Source: Raphanus sativus (Eukaryota > Streptophyta > Magnoliopsida > Brassicales > Brassicaceae). From it: a stretch of 64,000 nt of DNA. The stretch is from contig NC_079515.1 in the NCBI RefSeq assembly GCF_000801105.2, positions 31,891,407 through 31,955,406 on the forward strand, given 5' to 3'. Of this stretch, positions 54,225 through 64,000 are shown one piece after another (position 1 is the stretch's first letter; each line of letters opens with the position of its first letter). A model generated the notes under the pieces. That model was given only the letters and a program-made list of their open reading frames with translations, made no database searches and was not told where the DNA came from. A program made the position numbers and the translations under genes.

Positions 54225-57169
54225 GCAAATTCCTTGATGGAGTGCTTTGATTAATTAGGATCTATACCGGTCACGGAATCTTATCGCTTACCCTAAAAAA
54301 AGATGGAAGGATCATAAACTATATTCTCTACAACTATTATAACACGGTAAATTTGCCAAAACAGAACAAAAAAACAGCTGTCAATTTAGTATAATATTCC
54401 GTCTTTTTCATTTTACTTGTCGTTCTAGATTTCGACATACATATTAATAAAATATATAATTTTGTATATTTACTAGATAAAAACATCACTACCAATACAC
54501 CTAACCAAATTTCAACCAATAGAAAAATAACTTAGAATAAAAAGTCAATAAATTTTGCATTGAAATCATAAAACGACATTTATTTTGAAACAAAAATTTT
54601 GTTCTAAAACGACATCTAATTCGAAAGGGAGGGAGTATCATTTTTGAGTTGTTCCTTTAATATATTTTTTCATAATTCCAAGACTAACTCTTGATTGATC
54701 AAATTAAACAGATTAAACACAATTTAAAAGTTTAATTAAATTTTTTAATAAAGAAAAAAACGTTTTAAAAACTTAAAATTTAAAAGTTTTATTTTTATTA
54801 AAAATTTAATAAACCTAAAAAGTTTACAAACTCTTTAAACTTAAAAAAAATAAAACTTTGTAAGACGTTTTTTATAAAGTTTATTTAGTATTTTTATTAA
54901 AAACTTTTTACAAAGTTGTATTTTTATAATGTTTAGTTTTATTAAAAAGGCTTTACAAAGTTTAATTTTTATTAAATTGTTTTACAAAGTTTTATTTTTA
55001 TTTTTTACAAATATTTTAAAAATGTTAAAATTTAAAAGATTATTTTTATTAAAAATTTTAGTAAAAAGGAAAAAAAGTGTTTTCTAAAAAGTTTAATAAA
55101 ATGGAAAACATTTTTTTATACTTTGAGAAGGCAAATCGACTAAAATACGTTTAAGAAAATTAGAATATTTTTAGAATATGTTATTAATTGAAACTTTCTT
55201 AATTTTCGTAAGAACATATTTTTTTATCTGTAGAATGCATCTTACAATATGTAGAACCATGGCAAAAATCATGAATGCAATTTCTACTTCATGTAGATGT
55301 TTAAGTAGTGTCTAGATCTTGGATTCCGGAAATTTTAGAATAATTCACAAAAATAAAAATTGAATTCGACAGAAAAGTAGCTATCTTTACGGTTAGTAAA
55401 ATTTGCATTCACATATTTAAAATTTTAAATTAAAGTAGATAGTTCTTCTAAAAATATAGATAAACTTGTTTAATCTAGAATTTTTGCTTCGGTCAGTGGT
55501 GATAAACTTTTTGAAGGAGGAGATTTCCACAATGGAGTAGAAATTTTGGATAATAATATATCAAATAATCAATAGTAGATTCCATATTTGAAATATATAG
55601 AGTGTGAGCATAAATTAAAGGATTTGGAGGAGGAGATTCCATATTGAAATAGATGGATTCGATCATATCTAATCAGAACCATATCCCCGGTGCTCTATAC
55701 CACAAACACTACTTTTATTTTGATTCCGTTTTTTATTTGGCTTTCACAAACATTCTACCTTATAGTTCCACGTTATCGAGAATCCAACACTAATGGCTAT
55801 CAGTTCTCAAAATGCCAGTATAAATGTATAATTATCAATGCTCTTTTTATGAGCGACAATCAGTGCAACATTTATCCTTTTTCAGAAACTTGAAGAAACA
55901 TTCCCCTAATGATTCAAAAACTTAAAAAAGAAAACATAAATCTTTTGTATAAGATATCCAACCACATATTACGAAGAAAGACAAAAAATGATGTATTTTA
56001 ATTGTTATTAGATCTTGATCACACCCACGCGGATACTTATTTTTATTTTTATATAAATATTTTTTTAAAATGTTTGTTGGTTTATATTTTAAATATTTAT
56101 CATATAATAAGGTGTTGATGTACCACTACTTACACCAAATGTGATGGGAGATAATAAACAAACAACACGAATGGTTCAAACAGAAAAATCAATTCTGAGT
56201 AATTAAACAAACAAGCCTTTAAAACAGAAAAAGAGGAAAAAGGCAATATTGCTTACAACATAGAACCAGCACAATCAGTTAAGCAGCCAAAATAGTCATC
56301 AATTATCACAAGCAGATATGCTTTCTAAGAGTAGAGTATTGGAGACTAAGTTTCCCATATCTGTAGTTGGAATGTACACTAGATAATCTTTGTGTTTTTG
56401 AAGACAAGTCTAAAGCTTTCCTTTCTCTTTACTTTCTTGTATAATAAAGCTTTCTTATAAATTATTTCTATCTTTCTTAATAAATTCTTTGAGCATCCAA
56501 TCTCCTTTGTTTGAGATTGTTATCATGGTATCAGTATGGTGAAAGCCCAACAGATGATTTCCTATATAAATAGTTGTCTACCTATGTAGCATATAAAAAT
56601 GGTCTATCTTGCTGTAGTATGTCCGAAATGTTGGGTTTGGGCTGTTTCCGTTGGACCATTTTCCACCTACATCTCGAGAAGGGCTATTAGATGTCCCACA
56701 TCTTTTAGATAATATATAAGTTAGATAGGTTTCCCACCTGCTAACGGTGTGTAAGACTTAGTCTATAATACAAAGTACATCACAATGCAGGTAATACGGT
56801 TTGCACTAGAGGAGTGTATACAATCGAACTGTGTAATCTATTTGCCTCGTTTGTGAATATGACGCATGATCATCACGCCTGTCCATCCAGCTAGGGCTTA
56901 CACTCTTTTGAATAAATAAAGACGGAATGTAATCCGAGTTCCTAAAACACATTTCGACTTCTCTCTTTCAAGGTCTTTTTTTTCTTTCATGTCCAACCCT
57001 TCCTCATCCACTGGATATTAACGAACTCAAAGGTAGTGGCTCTTCTGTTCCGTTTAGTTTAGTTCTTTTGGGTCGACAAAGCGTAGTATTAGTGGGCCAT
57101 TTAGAATCAAAGCCCAGAACCTGATAGGCCCACGAAGAAGCATAAAGCTTATTAAGTAGCTGACATGAT
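54225..57169. other. AT-rich repeat region between MATH gene and plastid protein gene
   Basis: Extremely AT-rich at 54.6-55.1 kb with many aaagttt / tttatt repeats in both orientations; then mixed unique DNA. Apart from the Copia-like LTR end at about 56340-56534 and the promoter before 57170, nothing is recognised. Confidence 0.45.
56340..56534 (+). mobile_element. Copia-type LTR end with primer binding site
   Basis: The stretch ends gattgttatca (56525), followed at once by tggtatcag (56526-56534). This is the start of the Met-tRNA primer binding site used by plant Copia elements (family consensus TGGTATCAGAGC; here it diverges after nine bases). The upstream 180 bases resemble an LTR U3-R-U5 with an aataaa signal. 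No internal protein-coding part follows, so it is a remnant. Confidence 0.55.
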
Positions 57170-58049
57170 ATGGATGGTGGAAAATCGATTCCCATGGCGT
57201 CGCTTTGCTCTGCAAGGTTGTCGCCTGATGCTCTAGGGTTTATACCTCCGAAGAAGATGGCCTCTTCGATCCACGACTCGCGTTCGCGTGTCCATGGTTC
57301 TTCATCTCGCTATAGGATGGGTCGAAGAGCGAATAATAATAATCAGCTGCAAGTTGTGGCTATGGCACCCGAGGAAGAGAAGCTCACTCGTCGCAATCCT
57401 CTCGATTTCCCTATTGTAAGTTTCCCTTCAATTAGACGGTGATTGGGAATTAAAGAGGAGTTAGGGTTTAAAGTAAGCTTGCTATTGGTCCAACTGTTGT
57501 GCCACGGTTATGTCATTGCAAGATTTGAACAATTTGTATAATAAATGAGCTCACTGTTTGGTTATTTCTTTGTCTATCAAGTGTTAACAGTTTAAACTCA
57601 TTTGTTCTGTGTTTGTTTATATTCATCATTTCGTTGCACTGCTCCCAGTTGTATGTATTATAGTGTTATGTGTATTCTTAGTTATAAGTATAAGGCCTCA
57701 TCATTGTACATTCTTTCTCTCTAGTTTTGGTTATGAATACTTGAGAATCTACATGTACGTTTGAAGCATCTTCTTAGTGATTCGAGGATTTGTGCTTTTA
57801 CATTCTCATAATAGAAGTGGACACTTGACTTGAAATGCATGCTTTCTTTGTTAGGAATGGGAGAGGCCTAAACCTGGGAGGAGGCCTGATATTTTCCCAA
57901 AGTTTAGCCCAATGAAGACACCATTGCCACCTCCCATGCCTTATGATCCTCCAGCAGAAGACGAAGAAGAAGAGGAAGAGAAGAAAGAAGAGGAAGAAGA
58001 GAACCCTGACCAAGAAGAAGAGGAACAACAACCTGAGAAGCAGCAATAG
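57170..58049 (+). CDS. Small acidic protein, probably plastid-targeted
   Basis: Exons 57170-57415 and 57855-58049 give 146 residues from the first ATG. The ATG at 57194 (MASLCSARLSPDALGF) may be the true start because it yields a typical chloroplast transit sequence, rich in Ser/Arg/Ala with few acidic residues. The middle holds LTRRNPLDFPIEWERPKPGRRPDIFPKF (here as two overlapping parts), a conserved-looking Pro/Arg motif, then PLPPPMPYDPP. The C-terminal 40 residues are almost pure Glu with some Lys and Gln. The protein is not recognised as an enzyme. The place between DSK2 and HSK fits Arabidopsis At2g17240, annotated as of unknown function as far as I recall. Confidence 0.85.
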
Positions 58050-58382
58050 ATTTTTTTTTTAATATAGTTTGCGAGAAAAAAGGTTGTAAACGTCGAGATC
58101 TAAGAGGCTTTCTGTTTCTGATTTTTTGTTTAGTTAGTTTTAAAATCTCGTACTGATGTACTATATTTCGCGTAATAATGTCAGTTTTGTCTCCATCATT
58201 CGCAAGTGTTTCGAACTTGTTTGTAACTTCGTACCTAAAATTAGTTTAGGTCACAAAACATTACACTATTCTAGAGAAAACATCACATATGCTAATTTGC
58301 TATTCAAGAGACATTGTTCATGGAAGCATGATCCTTGCTTGGCTAAGCCGTTGAGTTGATCTCAGTTTACTTTAATATCTAA
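58050..58382 (+). other. 3' region of the plastid-type gene
   Basis: Untranslated region and spacer up to the MITE that starts at 58383. No gene seen. Confidence 0.45.
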
Positions 58383-59178
58383 GGCTGTAACTGGATGTTA
58401 ATAAAAGGAATAAGTGGAATTAAATAAATTATAAGGATAAAATAAGATGAATAGAGTTTCACAGTGAGAAACCAAATCACGCAGGTCTCATTACTCACAG
58501 AATTGATAAAGAGATGAGAAACAAATTCACAGTAATCAGAAGGAAGGGGGATAAACAATATGAAGGAGGCATGGCGAAGTGGTTTAGTGTAAGATAGGAG
58601 AAGTTTGAGTCTTTTCTTGAGAGTCTTTTTCCAGTAGGAGTGAGTGCTGGCTATCTAGTAAGAGTGAGAGCTAGATAGAAGAGAAGAGGAGATGGAGGGT
58701 GGTTGTTTCTTTGGAGAGAGCCAGTAGGAGTGAGAGCTGGCTACCTAGTAGGAGTGAGAGCTAGGTAGAGAAGAAGAGGGGAAGGCATTGAAGTGGAAGA
58801 TTTTTCGATTTTACAGTTATGAATTGTTTGGCCTTTCAAATTTTGTATAGAATTTCATAGGTTTGGATTCTAGTTTGTAAAGGTTTTTTCTTTTTGAATT
58901 CAATTTAACATTCAATTCAAAAAAAAAGAATTAAATAAATTATAATTGGTGGAATCTAATGGAATGGAATTAGTATTCCATTTGTTTTAGAACTATTTTT
59001 ATGTGGAATGATTTTTCAAAAAAGTGTTGAATTTTTTTTTGGAATGGAAAAGAGTAATATGAAATGAAATGGAATATTCATTCCTTTTTTTCATTGCAAC
59101 TGGTGAATATTTTGTGAAATGAAAAGGAATTAAGGATTTAGGAAGTTTCTATTCTAAAAAAACATTCTAGTTGCATCC
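58383..59178. mobile_element. Tourist-like MITE with TAA target duplication, interrupted by a retroposon
   Basis: The left end ggctgtaactggatgtt and, on the complement of the right end, ggatgcaactagaatgtt are bordered by TAA on both sides (58380-58382 and 59179-59181). A 3-bp TAA duplication and GG-starting ends suggest the PIF/Harbinger class. Without the nested retroposon and its extra target repeat the element is about 285 bp. Confidence 0.7.
58417..58945 (+). mobile_element. Retroposon nested in the MITE, 18-bp target duplication
   Basis: The direct repeat gaattaaataaattataa (58417-58434 and 58928-58945) flanks 493 bp ending in an A run. The insert holds repeated phrases of the type ccagtaggagtgagagctgg. 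The sequence tggcgaagtggtttag (58571-58586) resembles a tRNA A box, with a possible degenerate B box after it, so a polymerase III (SINE) origin is possible. No coding sequence. Confidence 0.75.
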
Positions 59179-59565
59179 TAAGGTATACGGATTGAACCGA
59201 ACGAAATTAAACGGACTAAATTTTGGTTTTTGATTTATGTTTGGTTATTAGTTTAAACCGATTACAAATTTTCAAATTAATTTGGTCATAGTTTTTTTTT
59301 TAACTTTAAAAAAATTATTATATTACTCAGGCTTAAAATATGGTTTAGATAATTGAAATAGAATAACCAACAAAACAAAGAAATTGGTTCAGAAATTGAT
59401 TAGTTCGTCTTTTTAAACTAATCAATATTTTTGAAATGAAAAATAACCACAATTGTCCGAAATCAACAAATCAAATTCATACCACTAGGTTAGGGCTTCT
59501 TCATCTCTCTCTCTAATAGCTTTGTGTTGCTCTCACTTACTTACTCTGTCTTCCTTCATCCATCA

Positions 59566-60678
59566 ATGGCCACTCTCTCCTTCCACTCTCCATCCAAACC
59601 AACTTCCCATTTCCACCTCAAACCCAAACCATCCCCGCCGTTACTCGCCAAAGTCTCCCTCTTTCGATGCAGAGCCTCCGTACAAACCCTCGTCGCCGTC
59701 GAGCCGGAGCCCCTTTTCACCTCCGTCAACACTTTCGCGCCGGCGACCGTCGCTAACCTAGGCCCAGGCTTCGACTTCCTCGGATGCGCCGTCGACGGTC
59801 TCGGCGACCGCGTCACTCTCCGCGTCGACCCCTCCGTTCGCGCCGGCGAGGTCTCGATCTCGGAGATCACCGGAACCACGTCGAAGCTCAGCACCAACCC
59901 TCTCCGGAACTGCGCCGGAATCGCGGCCATCGCGACGATGAAGATGCTGGGGATAAGATCCGTCGGGCTGTCGTTGGATCTGCACAAGGGTCTTCCTTTA
60001 GGGAGCGGTCTAGGCTCGAGCGCAGCCAGCGCCGCCGCGGCCGCCGTGGCGGTTAACGAGATATTCGGGCGGAAGCTAGGGAGCGAGGAGCTGGTTTTAG
60101 CCGGTTTGGAGTCGGAAGCTAAAGTCTCCGGTTATCACGCCGATAACATAGCGCCGGCGATCATGGGAGGGTTCGTTCTGATAAGGAGCTACGAGCCGCT
60201 TGATCTGAAACCGCTGAGATTCCCTTCCGACAAAGATCTCTTCTTTGTCCTGGTGAGCCCCGAGTTCGAAGCTCCGACCAAGAAGATGAGAGCCGCGTTG
60301 CCTGCAGAGATTCCGATGGCTCACCATGTCTGGAACAGTAGCCAGGCGGCTGCTTTGGTGGCGGCGGTGCTGGAGGGAGACGCGGTGATGCTGGGGAAGG
60401 CTTTGTCGGCGGATAGAGTTGTGGAGCCGACGAGAGCTCCGTTGATCCCGGGGATGGAAGCTGTGAAGAAGGCGGCTTTGGAGGCCGGAGCGTTTGGATG
60501 CACGATCAGTGGAGCTGGACCGACGGCGGTTGCGGTGGTTGACGTGGAGGAGAGAGGTGAAGAGATTGGAGAGAAGATGGTGGAAGCTTTTATGAAAGTT
60601 GGGAACTTGAGATCTGTTGCTTCTGTGAAGAAGCTTGATAAGATTGGTGCGAGGCTTGTTAGTAGCATCTCCAGGTGA
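59566..60678 (+). CDS. HSK: Homoserine kinase, chloroplast
   Basis: Phosphorylates L-homoserine with ATP to O-phosphohomoserine, the branch point between threonine and methionine synthesis. Intron-less gene of 370 residues, the length of Arabidopsis HSK (At2g17265). ATG 59566 is chosen because it begins the expected transit peptide (MATLSFHSPSKPTSHFH, about 50 residues, Ser/Pro-rich). The mature enzyme shows the GHMP-kinase motifs: an N-terminal FAPATVANLGPGFDFLG, the ATP-binding loop PLGSGLGSSAASAAAA (about 144-159) and the C-terminal TISGAGPTAVAVV motif (about 313). The coding sequence is clearly richer in GC than its surroundings, as expected for an intronless plastid-enzyme gene. All catalytic blocks appear intact. 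Confidence 0.98.
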   Translation: MATLSFHSPSKPTSHFHLKPKPSPPLLAKVSLFRCRASVQTLVAVEPEPLFTSVNTFAPATVANLGPGFDFLGCAVDGLGDRVTLRVDPSVRAGEVSISEITGTTSKLSTNPLRNCAGIAAIATMKMLGIRSVGLSLDLHKGLPLGSGLGSSAASAAAAAVAVNEIFGRKLGSEELVLAGLESEAKVSGYHADNIAPAIMGGFVLIRSYEPLDLKPLRFPSDKDLFFVLVSPEFEAPTKKMRAALPAEIPMAHHVWNSSQAAALVAAVLEGDAVMLGKALSADRVVEPTRAPLIPGMEAVKKAALEAGAFGCTISGAGPTAVAVVDVEERGEEIGEKMVEAFMKVGNLRSVASVKKLDKIGARLVSSISR

Positions 60679-61970
60679 TGTTTTGAGATTTTTCGTGGGA
60701 CTTGAATAGATGATAATAAAGATCCCAAGATTGAATTTGTATCCACTCTAAAGAGAGAGAGAGAGAGAGAAGTATAGAGATGATTGTTTTCTGAGTACAA
60801 GGAACAATGTTCAGTCTCTTGTGGCAATGCCTTTGGTTTCTTCCGAGACTTTGATAGGGAGGGCATTGTAAAAATGTGGCTTCTTGGATGTTTTGAGGGA
60901 TCGGATGTTCAATGATTTACAGGTTTGTGATTTCAAATAAAACTGCTACAGTTTTTGTGTATTTTGTTGAATTAATTGGTTTACCAGTTAACTCTTGGTT
61001 CTCGTTTCATCTGATCTGCAATTTTTATCTAGAAAAAGTTTTGAACTCGAATCTATTCTGTAAAATATGCAAAAGCAGACAGATGGCAGCACTTCAGATC
61101 TGCTCTAGGTCGCGGGTCATGGCGTTTAGTGACATTGTCACAATAAGGCGTGATCAATACAAGAGAGCTAGAAGACATGAGGGAAGTTTGATTTGCAACT
61201 GATTACTGATCAGTGAAGCACCAGCACACATCCAATAAGAGGAGAGGGAATCAGTTATATTGAACTAAGACGAAGATAGTAATACTGTATTATTTACGTT
61301 TATATAACAAAGGAAGCAACAGAGAGATGCTGTATTGATGTATTAAAGGTATGACTATTATCAAGCAATCTATACTTCACAAACAATATCTAAAAAATTG
61401 TGTTACAAAAAAAATAAAAATTCTAAAAGAATTTAAAATCCAATTGTGTGATTCTACTAATTAATCACTATAATCAAAGCTTATATAATAAGATTTCTGT
61501 AGAGCTATTAATGGTATCTTATTATTTTTGATCTTTGATTAATTGTCGTGATTAGTGCAGAGCTAAAAGGCCCATGGAAAGCCCAACTGGAGAGAGTGAG
61601 GAGTCGTAAAAATTCCGGCTAACAGTAAGCAACGAATCTATGCGCGCCGGCATGAAACCTAAATTGAAATCATCTTCTTTTTAACAAACAAAAAAAGAAA
61701 AAAAAAGTTTCGATTTTTCCGCCTAAACCCGTGTCCGAAAGCGTGGAACGTTCTTTTCTAAAATTAAAAACAGAGTGTTCTGTTTCCTTCTTGGCCTTGT
61801 CTTTGGGGTCCGTGAGACGTGGACAAAGGATCGCCATCAGACACAAGAACCCTCCACGTAAGCTCTTTTGATTTGTGACCCTCCTCTGTTTCTTCATTTC
61901 TAGGTTTTCCCGAGAAAACACCAAATAGCAACATTTTTTAATTGCACGATTTGGGGGTTTGTAGAAGAAG
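60679..61970. other. Intergenic region, HSK to phosphate carrier
   Basis: HSK 3' UTR with an (AG)n run at about 60752-60771, AT-rich spacer, then the promoter of the carrier gene. No gene seen. Confidence 0.5.
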
Positions 61971-63451
61971 ATGACAAGTGTCAAGAGGAAACTAGACGAT
62001 GAACTGTCGTCTCCTTGGTTCTACACCGTTTGCACCATGGGAGGAATGCTCAGTGCCGGAACAACACATCTTGCTATCACTCCTCTTGATGTCCTCAAAG
62101 TCAACATGCAGGTTTTGTTTCCTTTCTCTGCTTCTTGATTTCTTGAAATGGGTCTTTAGTTAAAAATATGTAATCTTGTTTGTTACTTCTAGTTAAAGAT
62201 TCAGTCTTGTGTGTGCTCAAATTGGATCTTCATGATTGAACAGTCATGACAGATCACTCTCTCTCTTTTGTAGGTGAATCCTGTGAAGTACAATAGCATT
62301 CCCTCAGGTTTCTCCACTCTCTTAAGAGAACATGGCCGTTCCTATCTCTGGAGAGGTTGGTCAGGGAAGCTCTTAGGCTATGGTGTCCAAGGCGGATGCA
62401 GATTCGGTCTCTACGAGTACTTCAAGACACTCTACACCAATGTCTTGCCTAACAACAACAGAACTTCCATTTATTTTCTCAGCAGCGCTTCTGCTCAGAT
62501 ATTCGCAGATATGGCCTTGTGTCCTTTTGAAGCCATTAAAGTTAGAGTTCAGACGCAGCCCATGTTTGCAAAAGGGTTGCTTGATGGGTTTCCACGAGTA
62601 TATAGAAACGAAGGTCTTGCTGGGTAATAAGCCCTTCTCCTCAGAATCATTTTGCGTTTGTTTCTTTTTTTCTTTTTTTTTTGAGTCTTTATCTCTCTCT
62701 CTCTCCAAATGCAGCTTCCACAGGGGGCTTTTCCCGCTCTGGTGTCGCAATCTTCCATGTAATAATATTACACATTAGTTGTAGATTTGGTTTGTGTTTC
62801 TCTCTGCCAAAACCATATCTTGTTTTGATTATGTATGTATTGTCTCTCCTATGTTGGTTTCAGTTTCTATGGTGATGTTCTCAACGTTTGAGCAGTCGGT
62901 GGAGTTTATATATCAGAACATCATCCAGAAAAGGAAGCAAGATTGCTCCAAAGCTCAGCAACTCGGTGTCACATGTCTTGCTGGCTACACTGCTGGAGCC
63001 GTTGGTACAATCATCTCTAACCCCGCAGATGTGGTTGTTTCGTCTCTCTACAACAACAAAGCCAATAACGTGTTGCAGGTAGAGTAGACTCTGAACCAAT
63101 CATTAATAAATCAATTTTGAAAATCCATTCCACCGTTGATTGACGTTGCTCACTGCTTGCTGAGATTTCAGGCTGTGAGGAACATTGGGTTTGTTGGTCT
63201 CTTCACTAGAAGTCTTCCTGTTCGAATCACCATCGTGGGGCCTGTCATAACCTTGCAATGGTTCTTTTATGACGCCATCAAAGTCTTGAGTGGATTGTAA
63301 GTAGTCTTCTCTCCAGATTTCCATATCGGAAGGAAAAAAAAATCCATATCTTTCAGCTCTGATTGACATCTAACCAGTGTGATTATACAAATGTAGCCCT
63401 ACAAGTGGAGGAGTTGAGAAACCGGTGGATGCAACTAAGTTAGCAGTCTGA
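61971..63451 (+). CDS. PHT3;3: Mitochondrial phosphate carrier (PHT3;3/MPT1 type)
   Basis: Inner-membrane carrier of the mitochondrial carrier family that imports phosphate into the matrix. Six exons (61971-62111, 62274-62623, 62715-62758, 62864-63078, 63172-63296, 63397-63451) join in frame to 309 residues. Three repeats carry the carrier signature: ITPLDVLKVNMQ, CPFEAIKVRVQTQP and ISNPADVVVSSLY. Each is followed by the matrix-loop G-x-x-G region (for example FSTLLREHGRSYLWRGWSGK). The C terminus reads TSGGVEKPVDATKLAV. The unusually short N terminus (no long presequence) distinguishes this isoform from PHT3;1 and PHT3;2. Order after HSK matches Arabidopsis At2g17270. An incomplete signal in intron 5 (tccatatc repeated around an A run) resembles the footprints found elsewhere. 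Confidence 0.95.
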
Positions 63452-63686
63452 GGCTTAGAAGAGTAGATTTATAAGTATCTGTCAACATCAGAACCAGAAA
63501 CTCAAATACATATTATTATGTAAGATTGTTATGCAAGTAGAGTACCACATCTTGCGAGTGTGTTGTGTAGCGATTCAAATGAGCGTTTTGATCTGTTTTT
63601 TTCTTCTTTTGCACTTGTTCAAACAGATGGATTTGGATTGTAAGTAAAAGGCCAATAATGATATTTTTTTGCGGTAAAACAACTAG
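63452..63686 (+). other. 3' UTR of the phosphate carrier gene
   Basis: Untranslated end and spacer before the LINE sequence. No further feature seen. Confidence 0.4.
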
Positions 63687-64000
63687 GTGATGGTGTTAAA
63701 TCAGACGAATATTTGCCTTATCCCTAAAAAGAAGAAACCACGAGACATGACGGAGTTCAGACCGATTAGCCTTTGCAATGTTAGCTACAAAATTATTTAT
63801 AAGCTACTATGCAAGAGACTTAAGAGGATTCTTCCGCGACTGATCTCAGAGACACAATCGGTTTTTGTAGCAAAACGACTAATCACTGATAATATTCTTA
63901 TAGCACAAGAGAGTTTTCACGCACTACGGACTAACAAAAGATGCAGAGAAGATTTTATGGCTATTAAAACAGATATGAGCAAAGCATATGATAGAGTGGA
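63687..64000 (+). mobile_element. LINE non-LTR retrotransposon, reverse transcriptase fragment
   Basis: An open frame runs to the window edge and shows LINE-type reverse transcriptase: [20 protein letters not shown], the [19 protein letters not shown] region, then [18 protein letters not shown] and the motif-A segment [10 protein letters not shown] with its catalytic aspartate. An in-frame stop (tag) lies at 63684-63686 just before the frame, so the 5' part of ORF2 is missing or disrupted. The element continues beyond the window. Confidence 0.9.

Noticed and set aside
59556..60327. Long minus-strand and alternative plus-strand frames over HSK
   Set aside because: Shadows of the GC-rich HSK coding sequence, which has full family motifs in frame 59566-60678.
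63326..63352. tccatatc repeated around an A run in the phosphate carrier intron 5
   Set aside because: The flanking repeat is only 8 bases, too short to separate from chance.
1..64000. CRISPR arrays, operons, bacterial-type systems or tRNA/rRNA genes
   Set aside because: None seen: the direct repeats present are transposon or tandem duplications, and the genome is a plant nuclear one. No complete tRNA cloverleaf was recognised by eye, though a tool could find one that I missed.

Overview
The window is nuclear DNA from a plant of the mustard family (Brassicaceae), most likely Brassica, Raphanus or a close relative. The genes have short introns with GT-AG ends and untranslated regions. The intergenic DNA is AT-rich and full of Helitrons, hAT and MITE remnants, LINE/SINE-type retroposons and foldback elements. 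From memory, the conserved genes lie in the order of Arabidopsis chromosome 2 around At2g17040 to At2g17270: NAC036, DUF241 genes, SSP, a DUF630/DUF632 gene, LYM2, NLP1, DSK2, a small plastid-type protein, homoserine kinase (HSK) and a mitochondrial phosphate carrier (PHT3;3). Several Arabidopsis neighbours are missing, as expected of a fractionated (post-polyploid) block.

Layout. 0.7-1.7 kb: NAC transcription factor (+). 3.4-6 kb: two DUF241 genes (+); the first is broken by a 20-bp tandem duplication, and a third, intact copy lies at 14.9-15.7 kb (-). 6-14.9 kb: a repeat island with a one-exon B3-like gene, Helitron ends, a complete short Helitron, a perfect 511-bp tandem duplication, a piece of a UBP-type zinc-finger gene and a 1-kb poly(A) retroposon. 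17.3-19.6 kb: intact SSP/BSK12-like pseudokinase (-). 21.2-24.9 kb: two tandem DUF26 secreted proteins (+). 25.5-28.1 kb: DUF630/632 protein (-). 30.1-31.2 kb: RING-H2 ligase of the NIP type (+), then a small secreted-peptide gene. 33.5-35.7 kb: two hAT elements with perfect 8-bp target duplications; the second lies 214 bp from the LYM2 start codon. 36-37.6 kb: LYM2 (+). 38-40.8 kb: NLP1 (-). 43.1-46.1 kb: DSK2 ubiquilin (-). 46-51.6 kb: repeat island with a complete 2.3-kb Helitron. 51.7-54.1 kb: two-domain MATH protein (-). 57.2-63.5 kb: plastid-type acidic protein, HSK and PHT3;3 (+). From 63.7 kb to the edge: LINE reverse transcriptase.

These are independent eukaryotic genes, not an operon. 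Shared themes are regulation and signalling (NAC, NLP1, B3, SSP), cell-surface perception or defence (LYM2, DUF26 proteins), ubiquitin (DSK2, NIP RING) and metabolism or transport (HSK, PHT3;3). Exon models were built by hand from splice sites and reading-frame continuity, and every multi-exon model given closes in frame.

The most unusual signal is a set of six tiny insertions of 10-19 bp. Each is mostly A (or T), usually with a short non-A end, and each is flanked by a 12-17 bp direct repeat. They look like retroposition events that copied only the very 3' end of a template.
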